Source: Arthrobacter sp. 35W (lineage in GTDB: Bacteria; Actinomycetota; Actinomycetes; Actinomycetales; Micrococcaceae). From it: a stretch of DNA of 64,000 nucleotides. The stretch covers positions 1,177,247-1,241,246 of the forward strand of contig NZ_KI519455.1 in assembly GCF_000482545.1 (NCBI RefSeq). Direction: 5' to 3'. A program made the translations under genes and the position numbers. The notes beneath the pieces are model-generated. The model was not told the DNA's origin and ran no database searches. It saw only the letters and a program-made list of their open reading frames with translations. Positions 61,399-64,000 of the stretch are shown here, one piece after another. Each line of letters begins with the position of its first letter. Position 1 is the stretch's first letter.

Positions 61399-61899
61399 TC
61401 AGCCGCGGTTGTGGTCTCCGGTGGCGCCGTCGATGAGTTCGCGGAGAATGTCCACATGTCCGGCATGCCGGGCGGTCTCCTCGAGCATGTGGATCAGCAC
61501 CCAGCGCATGCTGACGGCGTCGCCGCCCCAGGCGGTGCCCGTTTCCTCCAAGCCGACCTCGGCGATGACGGCATCCGCCGCGGCACGGGCCCGGGCGTAG
61601 AAGGCGAGCACGTCCGCCGTCGACGTCCCCTCCGGCACGCGCAGGTCCGCGTTTTCATCGTCCTCGTCGAAGGGGAGCGGCTCGGTCGGGCGGCCAAAGG
61701 TTTCGCAGAACCAGCCGTACTCGACGGCGGCCAGATGCTGCACCAACCCCAGCAGATTGGTGCCCGACGGCGTCATCGGACGGCGCAGGCCGGCGTCGTC
61801 AACGCCGTCGATCTTCCACAGGATCGCGTCGCGGTGGCGGTCCAGGGCGGCAAGCAGGCTGGTCTTTTCATCGCCGGTCCCCGGCACGGTGCGGTACAT
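61399..61899 (-). CDS. DinB-family protein (DUF664-type)
   Basis: The 166-residue DinB/DUF664 protein has DEKTSLLAALDRHRDAILWK, MTPSGTNLLGLVQHLAAVEY with the first metal His in the HLAAVE motif, and WVLIHMLEETARHAGHVDIL with the second His pair. The family includes mycothiol-dependent enzymes of actinobacteria, which usually detoxify or isomerise small electrophiles. It is complete. It is not coupled to neighbours. Confidence 0.9.
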   Translation of the reverse strand: MYRTVPGTGDEKTSLLAALDRHRDAILWKIDGVDDAGLRRPMTPSGTNLLGLVQHLAAVEYGWFCETFGRPTEPLPFDEDDENADLRVPEGTSTADVLAFYARARAAADAVIAEVGLEETGTAWGGDAVSMRWVLIHMLEETARHAGHVDILRELIDGATGDHNRG

Positions 61900-62042
61900 G
61901 GAAGAACTCTAGCCCGGGTCCCGCTTTCCTCTCCGCCGAAAGAGCAGCTTGGGACAATGTTGGCGCCCGGGACTGTCCCCACGTGCTTGTTCGCGGGGAT
62001 CGCGGAGAGTGTCCCGGAGGGGAGGACATGACGAACTTAGGG

Positions 62043-62057
62043 TGTGGTCAGTCCACA
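62043..62057. promoter_or_regulatory. Candidate operator upstream of lutA
   Basis: TGTGGTCAGTCCACA has arms TGTGG and CCACA around a five-base centre and lies 32 bp before the lutA ATG. It overlaps the likely promoter region. The half-sites resemble those of FadR-type GntR proteins (TGGTNNNACCA), which control lut/lld operons in many bacteria. No regulator gene is in view, so this is a guess. Confidence 0.35.
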
Positions 62058-62088
62058 TCCCCCACGATTTGTTCTAGAGTGTCGTTTC

Positions 62089-62883
62089 ATGAGAATTGCA
62101 CTCTTCGCCACCTGCATTGTGGACGCGATGTATCCGCGGACGGCACAGGCCACGGTGGCCATTTTGGAGCGGCTGGGGCACACTGTGGTCTTCCCCGCGG
62201 GCCAGGCCTGCTGCGGCCAGATGCATGTGAACAGCGGCTACTTCAAGGAGGCGCTGCCGGTGGTCGCCAACCATGTGCGCGCCTTCGACACGGAGGATTA
62301 CGACGTCGCCGTGGCGCCGTCGGGCTCCTGTGTCGCCAGTGTGAAGCACCAGCACGGGATGGTGGCCAAGCGCTGCGGCGAGGACGCGCTGGCGGCCCGC
62401 GCCGCCGTCGTCGGCGCCAAAACCTATGAACTCTCCCAGCTGCTGGTGGACGTCCTGGGCGTCACGGATGCCGCCGCGCAGCTGGGCTCGCACTTCCCGC
62501 ACACCGTCACCTACCACCCCAGCTGCCACGGCATGCGCCTGCTCAAGCTCGGCGACCGGCAGCTGGACCTGCTCAAGACCGTGGGCGGCATCGAGGTGCG
62601 CGAGCTGCCGGAAGCGGACCAGTGCTGCGGCTTTGGCGGGACGTTCTCGATGAAGAACGCCGATGTCTCCACAGCCATGCTCGAAGACAAGACCGCCAAC
62701 ATCTGCGGCACCGGCGCCAGCCTGTGTTCGGGAGGCGACGCCAGCTGCCTGATGCACATCGGCGGCGGCCTCTCCCGCCAGGGCAGCGCCGTCGGGACCC
62801 TGCATTTTGCCGAAATCCTGGCCGCCACCCTCGAAAACCCCGCGCACATCGCTGGCGACGTCCAGCTGGCCGGAAGGAAATAG
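62089..62883 (+). CDS. lutA: Lactate utilisation protein A (CCG-domain iron-sulfur subunit)
   Basis: The 264-residue protein has two CCG domains of the LutA/GlpC/HdrB type: FPAGQACCGQMHVNSGYFKE and PEADQCCGFGGTFSMKNADV. LutABC oxidises L-lactate to pyruvate in the cytoplasm. MRIALFATCIVDAMYPRTAQ is the typical N-terminus, so ATG 62089 is chosen; there is no good ribosome site, and TAGAGT lies eight bases upstream, so a short-leader or leaderless mRNA is possible. LutB follows after 2 bp. Confidence 0.93.
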   Translation: MRIALFATCIVDAMYPRTAQATVAILERLGHTVVFPAGQACCGQMHVNSGYFKEALPVVANHVRAFDTEDYDVAVAPSGSCVASVKHQHGMVAKRCGEDALAARAAVVGAKTYELSQLLVDVLGVTDAAAQLGSHFPHTVTYHPSCHGMRLLKLGDRQLDLLKTVGGIEVRELPEADQCCGFGGTFSMKNADVSTAMLEDKTANICGTGASLCSGGDASCLMHIGGGLSRQGSAVGTLHFAEILAATLENPAHIAGDVQLAGRK

Positions 62884-62885
62884 CA

Positions 62886-64000
62886 ATGAGCGGAACATTT
62901 TTGGGCATGCCCACGCTGCCCGTTTTTGGGCACGGCAACCTGAACGCCACCGAGCCCTTCCCGACGGCCGCGCGCAGCGAGCTGGCCAATCCCCAGCTGC
63001 GTGCCAACCTCGGCCACGCCACCCACACCATCCGCGACAAGCGCCTGCGCGTGGTCGCGGAGCTGCCCGACTGGGAGGAGCTGCGCGACGCCGGCAGCGC
63101 CATCAAGGAAAACGTGATGGCCAACCTGCCCGCGCTGCTGGAGCAGTTCGAGGCCAATTTCACCGCCCGCGGCGGCGTGATCCACTGGGCACGCGACGCT
63201 GGCGAGGCGAACGCGATTGTCACGGACCTGATCCGCGCCACCGGTGAAACCGAGGTGGTCAAGGTCAAGTCCATGGCCACCCAGGAGATCGGCCTCAACG
63301 AGCACCTCGAAGAGCAGGGGATTGCCGCATTTGAGACGGATCTGGCCGAGCTGATCGTCCAGCTGGACCACGACAAGCCCAGCCACATCCTGGTCCCGGC
63401 CATCCACAAGAACCGCAGCCAGGTCCGGGAGATCTTCCTGCGCGAGATGCCCGTGGTGGACCCGGAGTTGACGGACGAGCCCGCCAAACTGGCCGAGGCG
63501 GCCCGCAAACACCTGCGCGCCAAGTTCCTCTCCGCCAAGGTGGCCGTCTCCGGTGCCAACTTCGGCCTGGCGGATTCCGGCACGCTGGCCGTGGTGGAAT
63601 CCGAGGGCAACGGCCGCATGTGCCTGACCCTGCCGGAAACGCTGATCACCGTGATGGGCATCGAAAAGCTGCTGCCGTCCTGGGCGGACCTGGAGGTGTT
63701 CATGCAGCTGCTGCCGCGCTCCTCCACGGGGGAGCGGATGAACCCGTACACCTCCGTCTGGACCGGCGTGACCCCCGGGGACGGTCCGCAGAATGTGCAC
63801 CTGGTGCTGCTGGACAACGGCCGCAGCGCCGCGCTGGCCGACGAAATGGGCCGCTCCGCGCTGCACTGCATCCGCTGCTCGGCCTGCATGAACGTCTGCC
63901 CCGTCTACGAGCGCACCGGCGGCCACGCCTACGGCTCCACCTACCCCGGGCCCATCGGTGCCATCCTGTCTCCGCTGCTGACGGGCATCAAGAGCGAGGA
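62886..64000 (+). CDS. lutB: Lactate utilisation protein B (iron-sulfur), partial at window edge
   Basis: The first 371 codons of a LutB/LldF-type iron-sulfur protein are in the window. It has GVIHWARDAGEANAIVTDLI, VKVKSMATQEIGLNEHLEEQ, SGANFGLADSGTLAVVESEG and the first [4Fe-4S] cluster motif CIRCSACMNVCPVYERTGGH. LutB family proteins are usually about 470-500 residues, so the second cluster and C-terminus lie outside. It starts 2 bp after the lutA stop. LutC would be expected next. Electrons from lactate are thought to pass through its clusters to quinone. Confidence 0.93.
   Translation, partial: MSGTFLGMPTLPVFGHGNLNATEPFPTAARSELANPQLRANLGHATHTIRDKRLRVVAELPDWEELRDAGSAIKENVMANLPALLEQFEANFTARGGVIHWARDAGEANAIVTDLIRATGETEVVKVKSMATQEIGLNEHLEEQGIAAFETDLAELIVQLDHDKPSHILVPAIHKNRSQVREIFLREMPVVDPELTDEPAKLAEAARKHLRAKFLSAKVAVSGANFGLADSGTLAVVESEGNGRMCLTLPETLITVMGIEKLLPSWADLEVFMQLLPRSSTGERMNPYTSVWTGVTPGDGPQNVHLVLLDNGRSAALADEMGRSALHCIRCSACMNVCPVYERTGGHAYGSTYPGPIGAILSPLLTGIKSE

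Overview
The window is about 64 kb of dense, GC-rich actinobacterial chromosome. GTG starts, ATGA/TGATG overlaps, twin ABC-ATPase fusions, a lysG-lysE pair, a mycothiol-type DinB protein (DUF664 group) and a Zur-controlled zinc-free L36 all fit a soil member of the Micrococcaceae (Arthrobacter and relatives). The genus is inferred from gene content and style, not from a marker gene. I see no rRNA, tRNA, prophage, insertion sequence or CRISPR array.

Layout. 0-5.2 kb: a peptide ABC transporter operon with a gamma-glutamyltransferase gene and a GntR regulator. 5.3-7.0 kb: divergent lysG/lysE-type regulator and amino acid exporter. 7.0-17.8 kb: a fused permease-ATPase amino acid importer, its binding protein and an M20 hydrolase, divergent from a LysR gene. 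The LysR gene is followed by a two-component flavin monooxygenase, a DUF1028 hydrolase, a second M20 hydrolase, an aspartate ammonia-lyase and a YCII protein; this reads as one catabolic locus. 17.9-25.9 kb: a complete Flp/Tad pilus locus. 26.1-26.8 kb: a secreted HNH-nuclease-like lipoprotein. 27.1-34.3 kb: a candidate small RNA or leader, then an operon with an amidohydrolase, a second peptide ABC transporter and RidA. 34.8-39.3 kb: a zinc-starvation locus around a perfect 27-bp Zur-type palindrome. 39.4-52.5 kb: a probable organosulfur or modified amino acid utilisation locus with an FAD/NAD-binding-GNAT fusion, a polar amino acid ABC importer, three luciferase-like flavin monooxygenases, a DUF1684 protein, a second paralogous binding protein and a flavin reductase. 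52.6-57.4 kb: an adenosine/adenine deaminase, MarR, a serine hydrolase lipoprotein, a small unknown protein, and divergent RhtB-type exporter and Lrp regulator. 57.6-61.3 kb: a Tat-exported family 8 polysaccharide lyase with a DeoR/LacI chimeric regulator. 61.4-64 kb: DinB and the start of a lutA-lutB lactate utilisation operon that runs off the window.

Several families of palindromic repeats run through the window. Some lie at gene ends, but at least three have become part of coding sequence: inside lysE, at the C-terminus of the aspartate ammonia-lyase, and at the C-terminus of the FAD-GNAT fusion. The most interesting leads are the 39-52 kb monooxygenase locus, the 11-17 kb monooxygenase/hydrolase/lyase locus, the sRNA-or-leader at 27.1 kb, and the nearly leaderless Zur promoter driving a CobW-like protein without a P-loop.
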